From: Streptomyces venezuelae
GTDB taxonomy: Bacteria; Actinomycetota; Actinomycetes; Streptomycetales; Streptomycetaceae
Reading direction: 5' to 3'
Length of the DNA: 64,000 nucleotides
NCBI RefSeq assembly: GCF_008642275.1
Contig: NZ_CP029189.1
Location: 3,512,501-3,576,500 of the forward strand
The notes beneath the pieces were generated by a model that was not told where the DNA came from, searched no databases, and saw only the letters and a list, made by a program, of their open reading frames with translations. Of the stretch, positions 31,936 to 40,384 are shown in pieces. Position numbers and translations under genes: made by a program. Within the stretch, counting starts at the first letter, position 1, and each line of letters begins with the position of its first letter.

Positions 31936-31978
31936 TCTCACGTCCCCGACGCGCTGAGAAGTGCCCGGCGGGCCTTTA

Positions 31979-32051
31979 GCCCTCATCGTCTAGTGGCCCA
32001 GGACGCCGCCCTTTCAAGGCGGTAGCACGGGTTCGAATCCCGTTGGGGGTA
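31979..32051 (+). tRNA. tRNA-Glu (TTC)
   Basis: 73 nt, acceptor GCCCTCA paired with TGGGGGT (with wobbles), anticodon loop CTTTCAA (TTC), T-loop TTCGAAT. First of a three-tRNA cluster. CCA not encoded. Confidence 0.95.
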
Positions 32052-32090
32052 CGCATTACCGTGTGCAAGACTTGTTCTCGCACACTGCAA

Positions 32091-32164
32091 GGTCCTGTGG
32101 AGCAGTTGGTTAGCTCGCCACCCTGTCAAGGTGGAGGTCGCGGGTTCAAGTCCCGTCAGGATCG
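32091..32164 (+). tRNA. tRNA-Asp (GTC), copy 1
   Basis: 74 nt, acceptor GGTCCTG paired with CAGGATC, anticodon loop CTGTCAA (GTC), T-loop TTCAAGT, discriminator G. Identical to the copy at 38849–38922 except that pair 3:70 is T:A here and A:T there. Confidence 0.95.
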
Positions 32165-32186
32165 CTGAAACCGGAAACGGTTTCGT

Positions 32187-32260
32187 GGCTGGGTAGCTCA
32201 GTTGGTACGAGCGATCGCCTGAAAAGCGATAGGTCGCCGGTTCGACCCCGGCCCCAGCCA
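32187..32260 (+). tRNA. tRNA-Phe (GAA)
   Basis: 74 nt, acceptor GGCTGGG paired with CCCAGCC, anticodon loop CTGAAAA (GAA), T-loop TTCGACC, discriminator A. Last of the cluster; a strong terminator follows. Confidence 0.95.
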
Positions 32261-32266
32261 CCATCA

Positions 32267-32297
32267 AGAAGGCCCCGTCCATCGGACGGGGCCTTCT
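32267..32297. terminator. terminator between tRNA-Phe and the CcdA-like gene
   Basis: Perfect 14-bp stem (32267–32280, AGAAGGCCCCGTCC; 32284–32297) with ATC loop, placed between the plus-strand tRNA operon and the minus-strand CcdA gene, so probably used both ways. Confidence 0.9.
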
Positions 32298-32301
32298 GTG
32301 G

Positions 32302-33147
32302 TTACTCCCCTTCGGCCTCGGCCTGAGCCGCGCGCTCCCTGCGGCGCCACTGCACGACGCCGACGGCCGCCGCCCCGGCGGCGACCAGTCCGAGCAGCAC
32401 CCCGTCCGGTACCCCGTCCGCCAGGGTGCGGACCCGCTGCTCGACGGCGAACGAGTCGTCCACGTCCAGCAGCCCCGGCAGCGCGCTCGCCCCGTCGTAG
32501 GCGAGGAACAGCACGCCGAGGGTGATGAAGAACAGCCCGGACAGCAACGAGGTGGTGTGCAGCTCGAAGCGGCCGGCGCGCAGGGCCCGCCCGCGCAGCC
32601 AGCGCCGCCTGCCCAGGTCGAACCGCTCCCACAGCAGCGCCATCACGAACAGCGGTACGGCCATCCCCAGGGCGTAGACCGCGAGCAGCAGGCCACCGTA
32701 GACGGGGCTGCCGCTGACCGCCGCGACCGTCAGGACGCTGCCCAGGATCGGGCCGGCGCAGAAACCGGCCAGCCCGTAGACCGCGCCGAGCGCGTACACC
32801 GACAGGGCGGTGGTCGGCCGGATCCGGCCCGACAGCTCCGAGATCCGCTTCGGCGCGAAGCCGAGCCCCAGGATCTGTGCGAGGCCCAGCGCGATGATCA
32901 GCCAGCCGCCCACCAGCACGAGCTGGTCGCGGTTGCCGTGGAAGAACCGCCCCGCGTACGAGCCGGCCGCTCCGAGCGGTACGAGGGTGCTCGCGAGGCC
33001 CGCGTAGAAGATCCCGGTACGCGCCAGGAGCCGCGAGGGGGAGTCGATGGAGTACGCGAAGAAGGCGGGCAGCAGCAGCGCGCTGCAGGGGCTGAGCAGC
33101 GCCAGGAGGCCGCCCATCAGGGCGGCCAGGTATCCGATGTCGGTCAC
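32302..33147 (-). CDS. CcdA/DsbD-like thiol transporter
   Basis: 281 residues with about seven membrane helices. The CcdA signature ALLSPCSALLLPAFFAY holds the first redox Cys, and GLAGFCAGPILGSVL the second. A short soluble loop and one last helix end in a basic, cytoplasmic tail (WRRRERAAQAEAE). It moves reducing power from cytoplasmic thioredoxin across the membrane to an extracytoplasmic partner. GTG 33147 overlaps the stop of the DsbA-like gene (GTGA, 33144–33147), so the two form a functional pair. Confidence 0.9.
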   Translation of the reverse strand: MTDIGYLAALMGGLLALLSPCSALLLPAFFAYSIDSPSRLLARTGIFYAGLASTLVPLGAAGSYAGRFFHGNRDQLVLVGGWLIIALGLAQILGLGFAPKRISELSGRIRPTTALSVYALGAVYGLAGFCAGPILGSVLTVAAVSGSPVYGGLLLAVYALGMAVPLFVMALLWERFDLGRRRWLRGRALRAGRFELHTTSLLSGLFFITLGVLFLAYDGASALPGLLDVDDSFAVEQRVRTLADGVPDGVLLGLVAAGAAAVGVVQWRRRERAAQAEAEGE

Positions 33148-33905
33148 TGCTTCGCCGCCTCGGCCGCGGCCTCGGACTTCGCCCGGGCGATGGCGGCCGT
33201 GAAGGTGTCGAGCGGCTGGGCGCCGGCGATGGGGCGGCCGTTCAGCAGGAAGGACGGGGTGGAGGTGACGCCGATGCGGTAGCCCTCCTCCTGGTCCTTC
33301 CGCAGGGCCGCCGCGCCCGCCTCGCCGGCCATGTCCGCCTTGAAGCGCTCCAGATCGGGTACCCCGGCCTCGCGGGCCAGCTCCACGAGCCGGGGTTCGG
33401 CGAAGCCCTTCTCCTTCGAGCCGGCGGCGTAGGCGGCGGCGTGGAAGGCGTCGAAGCGGTCCTGCTGCCCGGCCGCCCAGGCGGCCTTGGCGGCGGCTTC
33501 GGACTCTGCTCCGAAGATCGGGAAGTTGCGCCACTCGATGCGCAGGGTGCCGTCCTCGACGTACTTCTTCACCAGTTCGGGCTCGGTGTCCCGGGCGAAC
33601 TTGCCGCAGTAGCCGCACTTGAAGTCGGAGTACTCGACGAGCACGACGGGCGCGTCCGCGCGGCCGACGGCGAGCTTGTCGCCGGAGTCGCGGCGGGCCA
33701 GGGCCTTCAGCTCGGCGGCGGGGTCCGTCCGGGGCGCCGCCGCGGAGGCGGAACCGGCCGAGCCGCTCTCGTCGGGGGCGGTGGCCTGCCAGGAGACGAG
33801 GCCGAGGGTGATCGAGGCGACGGCGACCCCGGCGGAGATCAGCAGGGGCTTCACGGCGGACTTGGACGTGGCGCCGCGCTGGGGACGGTTCGCGGGAGAG
33901 GGCAT
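33144..33905 (-). CDS. DsbA-like membrane-anchored thioredoxin
   Basis: 253 residues. A short basic cytoplasmic start, one membrane anchor (PLLISAGVAVASITLGLVSW), then a thioredoxin-fold DsbA domain: VVLVEYSDFKCGYCGKF contains the CGYC redox site, with the helical insert (about 140–205) and GVTSTPSFLLNGRPI holding the cis-Pro. It forms or rearranges disulfides outside the membrane. ATG 33905 has GGAG at 8 nt. Its partner is the overlapping CcdA-like gene. Confidence 0.92.
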   Translation of the reverse strand: MPSPANRPQRGATSKSAVKPLLISAGVAVASITLGLVSWQATAPDESGSAGSASAAAPRTDPAAELKALARRDSGDKLAVGRADAPVVLVEYSDFKCGYCGKFARDTEPELVKKYVEDGTLRIEWRNFPIFGAESEAAAKAAWAAGQQDRFDAFHAAAYAAGSKEKGFAEPRLVELAREAGVPDLERFKADMAGEAGAAALRKDQEEGYRIGVTSTPSFLLNGRPIAGAQPLDTFTAAIARAKSEAAAEAAKQ

Positions 33906-34102
33906 GCGGGTGCTCCGGTTCTGCGGGTGAGGACGGGGTGGGTACGGGCCGGGCCAGGTGGCCGGGGAGCGCGTCGGTCCGGGAGCGCGTACGGGTGACG
34001 GCCCGGACCTCGGCGGTCTCCGGGCCGGCTTCCGGGGGCGGTCTCCGGGGCGGGGCCGCGTCACGGACGCGGGCCCGACCGACAAGATCCGAAAGAGACG
34101 GC

Positions 34103-34732
34103 CTAGACCCGCATCACGGACAGCTCCACCGGGCCGGGGGCCGGCCGGTCGGGGCCGCGGAGCGGCACCCGTACGGACGGGCCCGCGTACGGCCGGGTCA
34201 CCGGCGGCTCCGGGCGGCCGGGCGGGACCTGCGCGTGGTCGCCGCCGGCCCGGGCCGGGACGGCGGGCGTCCCGCCGTGGTCGGGGGACGCGGGGGCGCA
34301 GGAGGGACCGCCGCCCCGCAGGTGGTCGGGGGCTCCGGGGCCGGCCCGGACCGGAGCCCGGGCGGTGGTGCCGTCCGCCTCGGCACGGCCGACCTCTGCC
34401 GGTCCGGTCGGCGCCGTCGCTCCGGGGGCAGCGGCCGCCGCCGGGCTCCCGGTGTGTCCCGGCGCGGCGAGGGCCACGTGCGGGACGGCTGCCACGGGGC
34501 GCCCGGCCGTCGCCTCGGCGTCGGCGTCGGCAGGGTCGGCAGGGTCGGCAGCGCCGGTGTCGTCGGCAGCGGCGGCGGCGGCGTCGGCAGCAGCGGCGGC
34601 GTCGGCCGTCTGCGGACCCGCGGCGGGCCCGCGCGCGGGGAGGAAGCCCGTCGCGGCGGCCGGAGCCGCCCCGCCCAGCAGTACCGCCAGTACCGCCAGC
34701 ACGGCGCAGCCGAACAGGCGCAGGCGGGACAA
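34103..34732 (-). CDS. putative secreted Ala/Pro-rich protein
   Basis: 209 residues if started at TTG 34732 (GAGAGG 9 nt upstream). A typical signal sequence (RLRLFGCAVLAVLAVLLGGA, cut near PAAA) precedes an Ala/Asp/Pro low-complexity body (ADDTGAADPADPADADAEA) and a basic Pro-rich end. The same frame runs open for 5 kb opposite hrpA, which weakens frame-based support; the signal peptide and position are the main evidence. No family recognised. The gap 33906–34102 holds nothing I can name. Confidence 0.5.
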   Translation of the reverse strand: MSRLRLFGCAVLAVLAVLLGGAAPAAATGFLPARGPAAGPQTADAAAAADAAAAAADDTGAADPADPADADAEATAGRPVAAVPHVALAAPGHTGSPAAAAAPGATAPTGPAEVGRAEADGTTARAPVRAGPGAPDHLRGGGPSCAPASPDHGGTPAVPARAGGDHAQVPPGRPEPPVTRPYAGPSVRVPLRGPDRPAPGPVELSVMRV

Positions 34733-34843
34733 GGTGGGCTGCCTCTCACTCGTACGACCGACGGACTCGTCCCGAAATGGTACGGGTCCGCCCCACAAAT
34801 GCGTTCGCCACCCGGAGGGCCCAGGTGAGATCCTCGACCAGGT

Positions 34844-37800
34844 ATGTCTACTTCCTTCGCCGCCCTGCAGACGCTTCTCGGTGAGATCTCCCTCCGTGAC
34901 GCGCACCGCCTCGGCCGCCGCCTCGAAGGCGCCCGCCGTATCCGCAAGCCCGAGGCCAAGCAGGCCGTGCTCGACGAGATCGCCGCGGAGGCCGCCAAGG
35001 CCGCCGAGCGACTGGCCGGCCGTGCCTCGCGGATGCCGGAGGTCACGTATCCCGAGAACCTGCCCGTCAGCCAGAAGAAGGACGAGATCGCCGAGGCGAT
35101 ACGCGACCACCAGGTCGTGATCGTCGCGGGCGAGACCGGGTCCGGCAAGACCACGCAGATCCCCAAGATCTGCATGGAGCTGGGCCGCGGTGTCCGGGGC
35201 ATGATCGGGCACACCCAGCCCCGCCGGATCGCCGCCCGTACGGTCGCGGAGCGGATCGCCGAGGAGCTGAAGTCCGAGATCGGCCAGACCGTCGGCTGGA
35301 AGGTCCGCTTCACCGACCAGGTGGACCAGGACGCCACCTTCGTGAAGCTGATGACGGACGGCATCCTGCTCGCCGAGATCCAGACGGACCGCGAGCTGCG
35401 CGCCTACGACACGATCATCATCGACGAGGCCCACGAGCGGTCCCTCAACATCGACTTCCTGCTCGGCTACCTGGCGACGCTGCTGCCCAAGCGGCCCGAC
35501 CTCAAGGTCGTCATCACCTCCGCGACGATCGACCCGGAGCGTTTCTCCCGCCACTTCGGCGACGCCCCGATCGTCGAGGTCAGCGGGCGCACGTATCCGG
35601 TGGAGGTCCGCTACCGGCCGCTGCTGGAAGAGGACTCCGAGGAGTCCGACCGGGACCAGATCACCGCGATCTGCGACGCCGTGGACGAGCTCCAGGGCGA
35701 GGGCGCCGGCGACATCCTGGTCTTCCTCTCCGGCGAGCGCGAGATCCGCGACACCGCCGACGCGCTGATCAAGAAGAAGCTGCGCTTCACCGAGGTCCTC
35801 CCCCTCTACGCCCGCCTCTCGCACGCCGAGCAGCACCGGGTCTTCCAGCAGCACACCGGCCGCCGGATCGTGCTCGCGACCAACGTCGCCGAGACCTCCC
35901 TGACCGTCCCCGGCATCAAGTACGTGATCGACCCGGGCACCGCCCGGATCTCCCGCTACAGCCACCGCACCAAGGTCCAGCGCCTGCCGATCGAGCGGAT
36001 CTCGCAGGCCAGCGCCAACCAGCGCAAGGGCCGCTGCGGCCGTACCAGCGACGGCATCTGCATCCGGCTGTACTCCGAGGACGACTTCAACGCCCGTCCC
36101 GAGTTCACCGACGCCGAGATCCTGCGCACGAACCTGGCCTCCGTCATCCTGCAGATGACCGCCGCGGGCCTCGGTGAGATCGAGAAGTTCCCCTTCATCG
36201 ACCCGCCGGACCACCGCAACATCCGCGACGGCGTGCAGCTGCTCCAGGAGCTCGGCGCACTGGACCCGGCCGAGAAGGATCCCAAGAAGCGCCTGACGCA
36301 GATGGGCCGCCAGCTGTCGCAGCTGCCCGTCGACCCGCGGCTGGCCCGCATGGTCATCGAGGCCGACAAGAACAACTGCGTCCGCGAGGTCATGGTCATC
36401 GCGGCGGCCCTGTCCATCCAGGACCCGCGCGAGCGGCCCTCGGACAAGCAGACCCAGGCCGACCAGAACCACGCCCGGTTCAAGGACGAGACCAGCGACT
36501 TCCTCTCGTTCCTCAACATGTGGCGCTATGTGCGCGAGCAGCAGAAGGAACGCGGCTCGTCCTCGTTCCGCCGGATGTGCAAGCAGGAGTACCTGAACTT
36601 CCTGCGGATCCGCGAGTGGCAGGACATCTACTCCCAGCTGCGCACGGTCGCCAAGAGCATGGGCATCCACGTCAACGAGGCCGACGCCCCCGAGCAGGTC
36701 GTCCACGTCTCGCTGCTGGCCGGACTGCTCTCGCACATCGGGCTGAAGGACACCGACAAGAACGAGTACCTCGGTGCCCGCAGCGCCAAGTTCGCGATCT
36801 TCCCGGGTTCCTCGCTGTTCAAGAAGCAGCCGAAGTTCGTGATGTCGGCCGAGCTCGTGGAGACCTCGCGGCTGTGGGCCCGGGTCAACGCCAAGGTGGA
36901 GCCCGAGTGGGTGGAGCCGCTGGCGCAGCACCTGATCAAGCGCACGTACAGCGAGCCGCACTGGGAGAAGGACCAGGCGGCCGTGATGGCGTACGAGAAG
37001 GTCACGCTGTACGGCGTGCCGATCGTCGCCCAGCGGAAGATCAACTACGGCCGGATCGACGCCGAGGTCTCGCGCGAGCTGTTCATCCGCAACGCTCTCG
37101 TCGAGGGCGACTGGCGGACCCACCACAAGTTCTACGCCGACAACCGCAAGCTCCTCACCGAGGTGGAGGAGCTGGAGAACCGGGCCCGGCGCCGCGACAT
37201 CGTGGTCGACGACGAGACGCTCTTCGACTTCTACGACCAGCGGATCCCGGCCCACGTGGTCTCGGGGGCGCACTTCGACTCGTGGTGGAAGCACAAGAAG
37301 CGCGAGGAGCCGGAACTCCTCGACTTCGAGCGCGAGATGCTGCTGACCGAGAAGGCGGCCGGGGTCACCAAGGCCGACTACCCGGACTCCTGGCGGCAGG
37401 GGCCGCTGAAGTTCCGGGTGACCTACCAGTTCGAACCGGGTGCGGACGCCGACGGCGTGACCGTCCACATCCCGCTCCAGGTGCTGAACCAGGTCACCGA
37501 CGAGGGCTTCGACTGGCAGATCCCGGGCCTGCGCGAGGAGGTCGTCACCGAGCTGATCCGCTCGCTGCCGAAGCCGATCCGCCGGCACTACGTGCCCGCG
37601 CCGAACTACGCGGGCCGGTTCCTGGACACGGCGGTGCCCCTGCAGGAGCCGCTGCCGGTCACCCTCGCCCGCGAGCTCCAGCGGATGGTCGGGGTCCCTG
37701 TCTCGGCCGAGGACTTCGACCTCGGGCGGATCCCGGACCACCTGAAGATCACCTTCCGGATCGTCGACGAGCGCCGCAAGAACCTCGCCGAGGACAAGGA

Positions 37801-38767
37801 CCTGGAGGCCCTGCGGCTGCGCCTGAAGCCGAAGGCCCGCCAGGCCCTCTCCAAGGCCGCGGCGGCCACCGCCGAGCGTGCGGGCGGGGAGTCGGTGGAG
37901 CGCACCGGGCTGACCGACTGGACGATCGGCACGCTGACGAAGGTCTTCGAGACCCGCCGGGCGGGTCAGCCGGTGAAGGCCTACCCGGCGCTGGTGGACG
38001 AGGGCACGAGCGTGTCCGTACGGCTCTTCGACACGGAGGCCGAGCAGCAGCAGGCGATGTGGCTGGGCACCCGCCGGCTCATCCTGCTGAACATCCCGGT
38101 GAATCCGGCGAAGTTCGCCTCGGACCACCTGACCAACCAGCAGAAGCTGGCCCTGTCCAGGAATCCGCACGGCTCCATCCAGGCGCTCTTCGACGACTGC
38201 GCGACCGCGGCGACCGACAAGCTGATCGCCGACCACGGCGGTCCCGCGTGGGACGAGGCGGGCTTCCGGCGGCTCTACGAGGCAGTCCGCGCCGACCTGG
38301 TGGACACGACCGTGCGCACGGTGAGCCAGGTGCAGCAGGTGCTGGCCGCCTGGCAGGCCTGTGAGCGCCGCCTGAAGGCCACGGGCAGCCTGGCGCTGGT
38401 CGCGAACATCCAGGACGTCAAGACGCAGCTGGCGGCCCTCATGCCGGCCGGCTTCGTGACGCTCACCGGGCTGCGCAGGCTCCCGGACCTGATGCGCTAC
38501 CTGGTGGCGGCGGACCGGCGGCTCCAGCAGATGCCCACGGGCGTCCAGCGCGACACCACGCGCATGGAGAAGGTCCACGAGATGCAGGACGAGTACGCCT
38601 GGCTCCTGGAACAGCTGCCGAAGGGGCGGCCGGTCCCCTCCACGGTCACCGACATCCGCTGGATGATCGAGGAACTGCGCGTCAGTTACTTCGCGCACGC
38701 GCTCGGGACGGCGTACCCGATCTCCGACAAGCGGATCGTGAAGGCGGTGGACGCGGCGGCGCCGTGA
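34844..38767 (+). CDS. hrpA: ATP-dependent RNA helicase HrpA
   Basis: 1307 residues, usual length for full-size HrpA. The DEAH core has Walker A VAGETGSGKTTQIPK, TQPRRIAA, IIIDEAHERSLNIDF, VITSATIDPERFS, VLATNVAETSLTVPG and QRKGRCGRTSDG. Downstream are the HA2 and OB domains (RLTQMGRQLSQLPVDPRLAR) and the long HrpA-only C-terminal region (about 600–1307). It acts on structured mRNA and, in E. coli, on stalled ribosomes. ATG 34844 is the first codon of the conserved protein. Confidence 0.95.
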   Translation: MSTSFAALQTLLGEISLRDAHRLGRRLEGARRIRKPEAKQAVLDEIAAEAAKAAERLAGRASRMPEVTYPENLPVSQKKDEIAEAIRDHQVVIVAGETGSGKTTQIPKICMELGRGVRGMIGHTQPRRIAARTVAERIAEELKSEIGQTVGWKVRFTDQVDQDATFVKLMTDGILLAEIQTDRELRAYDTIIIDEAHERSLNIDFLLGYLATLLPKRPDLKVVITSATIDPERFSRHFGDAPIVEVSGRTYPVEVRYRPLLEEDSEESDRDQITAICDAVDELQGEGAGDILVFLSGEREIRDTADALIKKKLRFTEVLPLYARLSHAEQHRVFQQHTGRRIVLATNVAETSLTVPGIKYVIDPGTARISRYSHRTKVQRLPIERISQASANQRKGRCGRTSDGICIRLYSEDDFNARPEFTDAEILRTNLASVILQMTAAGLGEIEKFPFIDPPDHRNIRDGVQLLQELGALDPAEKDPKKRLTQMGRQLSQLPVDPRLARMVIEADKNNCVREVMVIAAALSIQDPRERPSDKQTQADQNHARFKDETSDFLSFLNMWRYVREQQKERGSSSFRRMCKQEYLNFLRIREWQDIYSQLRTVAKSMGIHVNEADAPEQVVHVSLLAGLLSHIGLKDTDKNEYLGARSAKFAIFPGSSLFKKQPKFVMSAELVETSRLWARVNAKVEPEWVEPLAQHLIKRTYSEPHWEKDQAAVMAYEKVTLYGVPIVAQRKINYGRIDAEVSRELFIRNALVEGDWRTHHKFYADNRKLLTEVEELENRARRRDIVVDDETLFDFYDQRIPAHVVSGAHFDSWWKHKKREEPELLDFEREMLLTEKAAGVTKADYPDSWRQGPLKFRVTYQFEPGADADGVTVHIPLQVLNQVTDEGFDWQIPGLREEVVTELIRSLPKPIRRHYVPAPNYAGRFLDTAVPLQEPLPVTLARELQRMVGVPVSAEDFDLGRIPDHLKITFRIVDERRKNLAEDKDLEALRLRLKPKARQALSKAAAATAERAGGESVERTGLTDWTIGTLTKVFETRRAGQPVKAYPALVDEGTSVSVRLFDTEAEQQQAMWLGTRRLILLNIPVNPAKFASDHLTNQQKLALSRNPHGSIQALFDDCATAATDKLIADHGGPAWDEAGFRRLYEAVRADLVDTTVRTVSQVQQVLAAWQACERRLKATGSLALVANIQDVKTQLAALMPAGFVTLTGLRRLPDLMRYLVAADRRLQQMPTGVQRDTTRMEKVHEMQDEYAWLLEQLPKGRPVPSTVTDIRWMIEELRVSYFAHALGTAYPISDKRIVKAVDAAAP

Positions 38768-38848
38768 CCGCTGCCGTGATCCGGTTCGACTGCACCCCCT
38801 GAGCTGCGGTACAGTCTGATTCGCAGCCGCCGAGCGGCCGCAAATCAA

Positions 38849-38922
38849 GGACCTGTGGAGCAGTTGGTTAGCTCGCCACCCTGTCAAGGTGGAGGTCGCG
38901 GGTTCAAGTCCCGTCAGGTTCG
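38849..38922 (+). tRNA. tRNA-Asp (GTC), copy 2
   Basis: 74 nt, anticodon GTC, body identical to copy 1 at 32091–32164. The acceptor is GGACCTG/CAGGTTC, so the 3:70 pair is reversed (A:T) but still paired. Confidence 0.95.
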
Positions 38923-38928
38923 CAGGAA

Positions 38929-38968
38929 CGTCAGGGCCCGTATCCCTCTGGGGATGCGGGCCCTGACG
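38929..38968. terminator. terminator of tRNA-Asp copy 2
   Basis: 18-bp stem with one G·U (38929–38946 with 38951–38968; outer arm CGTCAGGGCCCG), TCTG loop, 6 nt after the tRNA. Confidence 0.9.
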
Positions 38969-39392
38969 CGTTGGCGGGTGGTGACCTCCGGACCGCCTTG
39001 GAGGCCGCCGTGCGGCCCGTGGGGCGGCCACGGCCCCCGCGACCGCCCGCGGACACCTCCGGGCCGCGTCCACGGCGTCTGCGGTCCGTACACGAGCACA
39101 CCCCGGGTCCCCCCGAACCCGCCCCCGCCCTCCCGGAGCTCTGCCGAGCTCTGCCGAGCTCTCCGGACCCCTCCAGGCTTCTCCGGCCCTCCCCCAGCCC
39201 CTCGACTTCTCCGGAGCGCTCGGGGCCGGGGACGAGCCGTGAGCGGAATCCCCCGTTCGCATGATGTGCCCCGTGCGGCACATCCCCTTTACGGGGTGCA
39301 TTACCGGATATACAAGAGTGATCATCTGTGACGGGAGTCACCGCATGAGTTTTTGAGACTCATACTTTTATCGCACCCATACGCCCGCTCGA
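38969..39392. other. intergenic region without a credible gene
   Basis: GC-rich up to about 39240, with CCGAGCTCTG-type short repeats (39135–39165), then AT-richer. At 39316–39356 are GTGAC-GGGA-GTCAC and ATGAGT-TTTTGAG-ACTCAT inverted repeats. Frames on both strands look like composition artefacts. Confidence 0.55.
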
Positions 39393-39398
39393 TAGAAT
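39393..39398 (+). promoter_or_regulatory. -10-like TAGAAT before a 19-residue ORF
   Basis: TAGAAT ends 7 nt before ATG 39406, in an AT-rich patch, as for a leaderless start. No convincing -35 box. Confidence 0.4.
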
Positions 39399-39405
39399 AT
39401 GTGCA

Positions 39406-39465
39406 ATGGCACCTACCTCCGGCGGCGCCGCGCGACCCCTGAGACCCACCCTGACCTGGGCATAA
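39406..39465 (+). CDS. possible leaderless micro-ORF (19 residues)
   Basis: ATG to TAA encodes MAPTSGGAARPLRPTLTWA. Support is a TAGAAT box at leaderless distance and a strong hairpin immediately after the stop codon. The codons are mostly GC-ending. It is convergent with bldC and shares that gene's terminator. No similarity is recalled; it could be chance. Confidence 0.3.
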   Translation: MAPTSGGAARPLRPTLTWA

Positions 39466-39503
39466 AAAAGATCGCGCTGGACCCGGCGGAGTCCAGCGCG
39501 ATC
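39463..39503. terminator. intrinsic terminator of bldC with U-tract
   Basis: Perfect 12-bp stem GATCGCGCTGGA (39470–39481) with 39492–39503. On the minus strand it is followed directly by TTTTTT (39464–39469), a rare textbook terminator for this genome, 108 nt after the bldC stop. Confidence 0.9.
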
Positions 39504-39610
39504 GAACGGCTTTGACCTGTTGGGGCAGGCCCGGCCGTTTGAAGCCATGTGGGTTTCATCGGATTGGGGGACCCGATATAAACCCGTTAAAGCGGGGTGT
39601 TTACGCGACC

Positions 39611-39817
39611 TCAGGCCTCGCTGCGCTGCTGCGGAATTCCCGCGAGCAGTGCGCGAACCTCGGCCTCGCGGTACCGGCGGTGTCCACCCAGGGTGCGGAT
39701 GGACGTGAGCTTGCCAGCCTTGGCCCAGCGGGTGACCGTCTTCGGGTCCACGCGGAACATCGTGGCAACCTCAGCCGGGGTCAGCAGCGGCTCGGCATCA
39801 GGGGTGCGAGCGGTCAT
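39611..39817 (-). CDS. bldC: developmental regulator BldC (MerR-like)
   Basis: 68 residues and, as far as I recall, identical to S. coelicolor BldC (SCO4091). It is a single MerR-like winged helix: LLTPAEVATMFRVDPKTVTR is the HTH and TLGGHRRYREAEVRALL the wing, with no effector or dimerisation domain. BldC binds direct repeats by head-to-tail oligomerisation and delays entry into sporulation. ATG 39817 has GAGGAGG at 7 nt; the open frame to 39946 is upstream leader. A T-rich intrinsic terminator follows. Confidence 0.97.
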   Translation of the reverse strand: MTARTPDAEPLLTPAEVATMFRVDPKTVTRWAKAGKLTSIRTLGGHRRYREAEVRALLAGIPQQRSEA

Positions 39818-39916
39818 GAGCGGCCTCCTCGGGAGAACCGAACCATCTCGGTTCTTTCCTCTAAATTCTGCACCTTGGCCCGCGTTGCCCGAAATGGACA
39901 TACGCGGGCCGAGTCG

Positions 39917-39940
39917 GTTATAGGACGAACGGCTTGTCCT
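39917..39940 (-). promoter_or_regulatory. candidate bldC promoter with overlapping palindrome
   Basis: TATAAC (revcomp 39917–39922) is the best -10 box upstream of bldC and would give a leader of about 90 nt. AGGAC (39922–39926) and GTCCT (39936–39940) form an inverted repeat over its upstream edge. The -35 is poor. Confidence 0.45.
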
Positions 39941-40045
39941 CGGCACTACAACTACACCATCCGTCCAGCCTCGACGGCCAAACCGACGGAATTGCCCTCC
40001 GAGGTGTTCATCAGCGGCGGAAGCCGATGGACCGTCCCATAGCGG

Positions 40046-40076
40046 ACAGTCACCCCACTGTGACGATCAGTCACAG
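40046..40076. promoter_or_regulatory. three phased GTCAC/GTGAC half-sites upstream of bldC
   Basis: GTCAC (40049–40053), GTGAC (40060–40064) and GTCAC (40070–40074), about one helical turn apart. The right pair forms CTGTGAC-GATCA-GTCACAG, a 7-bp perfect inverted repeat resembling the TnAC-N5-GTnA outline of BldD boxes, without its inner C/G. BldD is reported to bind bldC in S. coelicolor. Confidence 0.4.
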
Positions 40077-40248
40077 AGCGATCAGGAGTCGTCAGACCCC
40101 CCGTAGAGTGCAATGCCGAGCATTCCGCCCTTAGTTGGGCGGAAGGAACCCTCCCCGGACTCCTTGTCCTATTTTGGCACGAGGGTAGGGGAAGGGCGCA
40201 AGGGTGTAGTTAGTGCGGTCCGTCACGCTTGGGCCAATGGCCCGTATC

Positions 40249-40301
40249 GGGACGTAGGTCCTGGCACTACGTCCCAAATGCCATGATCAGGCCTCTGATC
40301 A
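40249..40301. terminator. hairpins downstream of the 40385 gene
   Basis: GGGACGTAG (40249–40257) pairs with 40267–40275 (9-nt loop), and TGATCAG (40284–40290) pairs with 40295–40301 (4-nt loop). Both lie 80–140 nt after the stop codon of the minus-strand gene. The rest of 40077–40384 shows nothing clear. Confidence 0.5.
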
Positions 40302-40384
40302 GCCACTATTCACCGATCGACCGATACCGGACGATACGTACGGACCCCTGCTGAGTGAAACCAGCCACATAGGCCCCTTTCGGC

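Noticed and set aside
31876..31978. Fluoride riboswitch before the crcB operon
   Set aside because: No GGNGATGG…CGCC core on the minus strand; the space instead holds the tRNA operon promoter.
34103..39325. 5.2-kb open frame on the minus strand opposite hrpA
   Set aside because: It is the antisense shadow of hrpA in GC-rich DNA; it has no recognisable domain in the hrpA part. Only the last 630 bp (34103–34732), with a signal peptide, are retained as a possible gene.
38931..39341. 136-residue minus-strand ORF near tRNA-Asp
   Set aside because: It runs through the tRNA terminator, has no ribosome site and a low-complexity Gly/Arg/Ser product.
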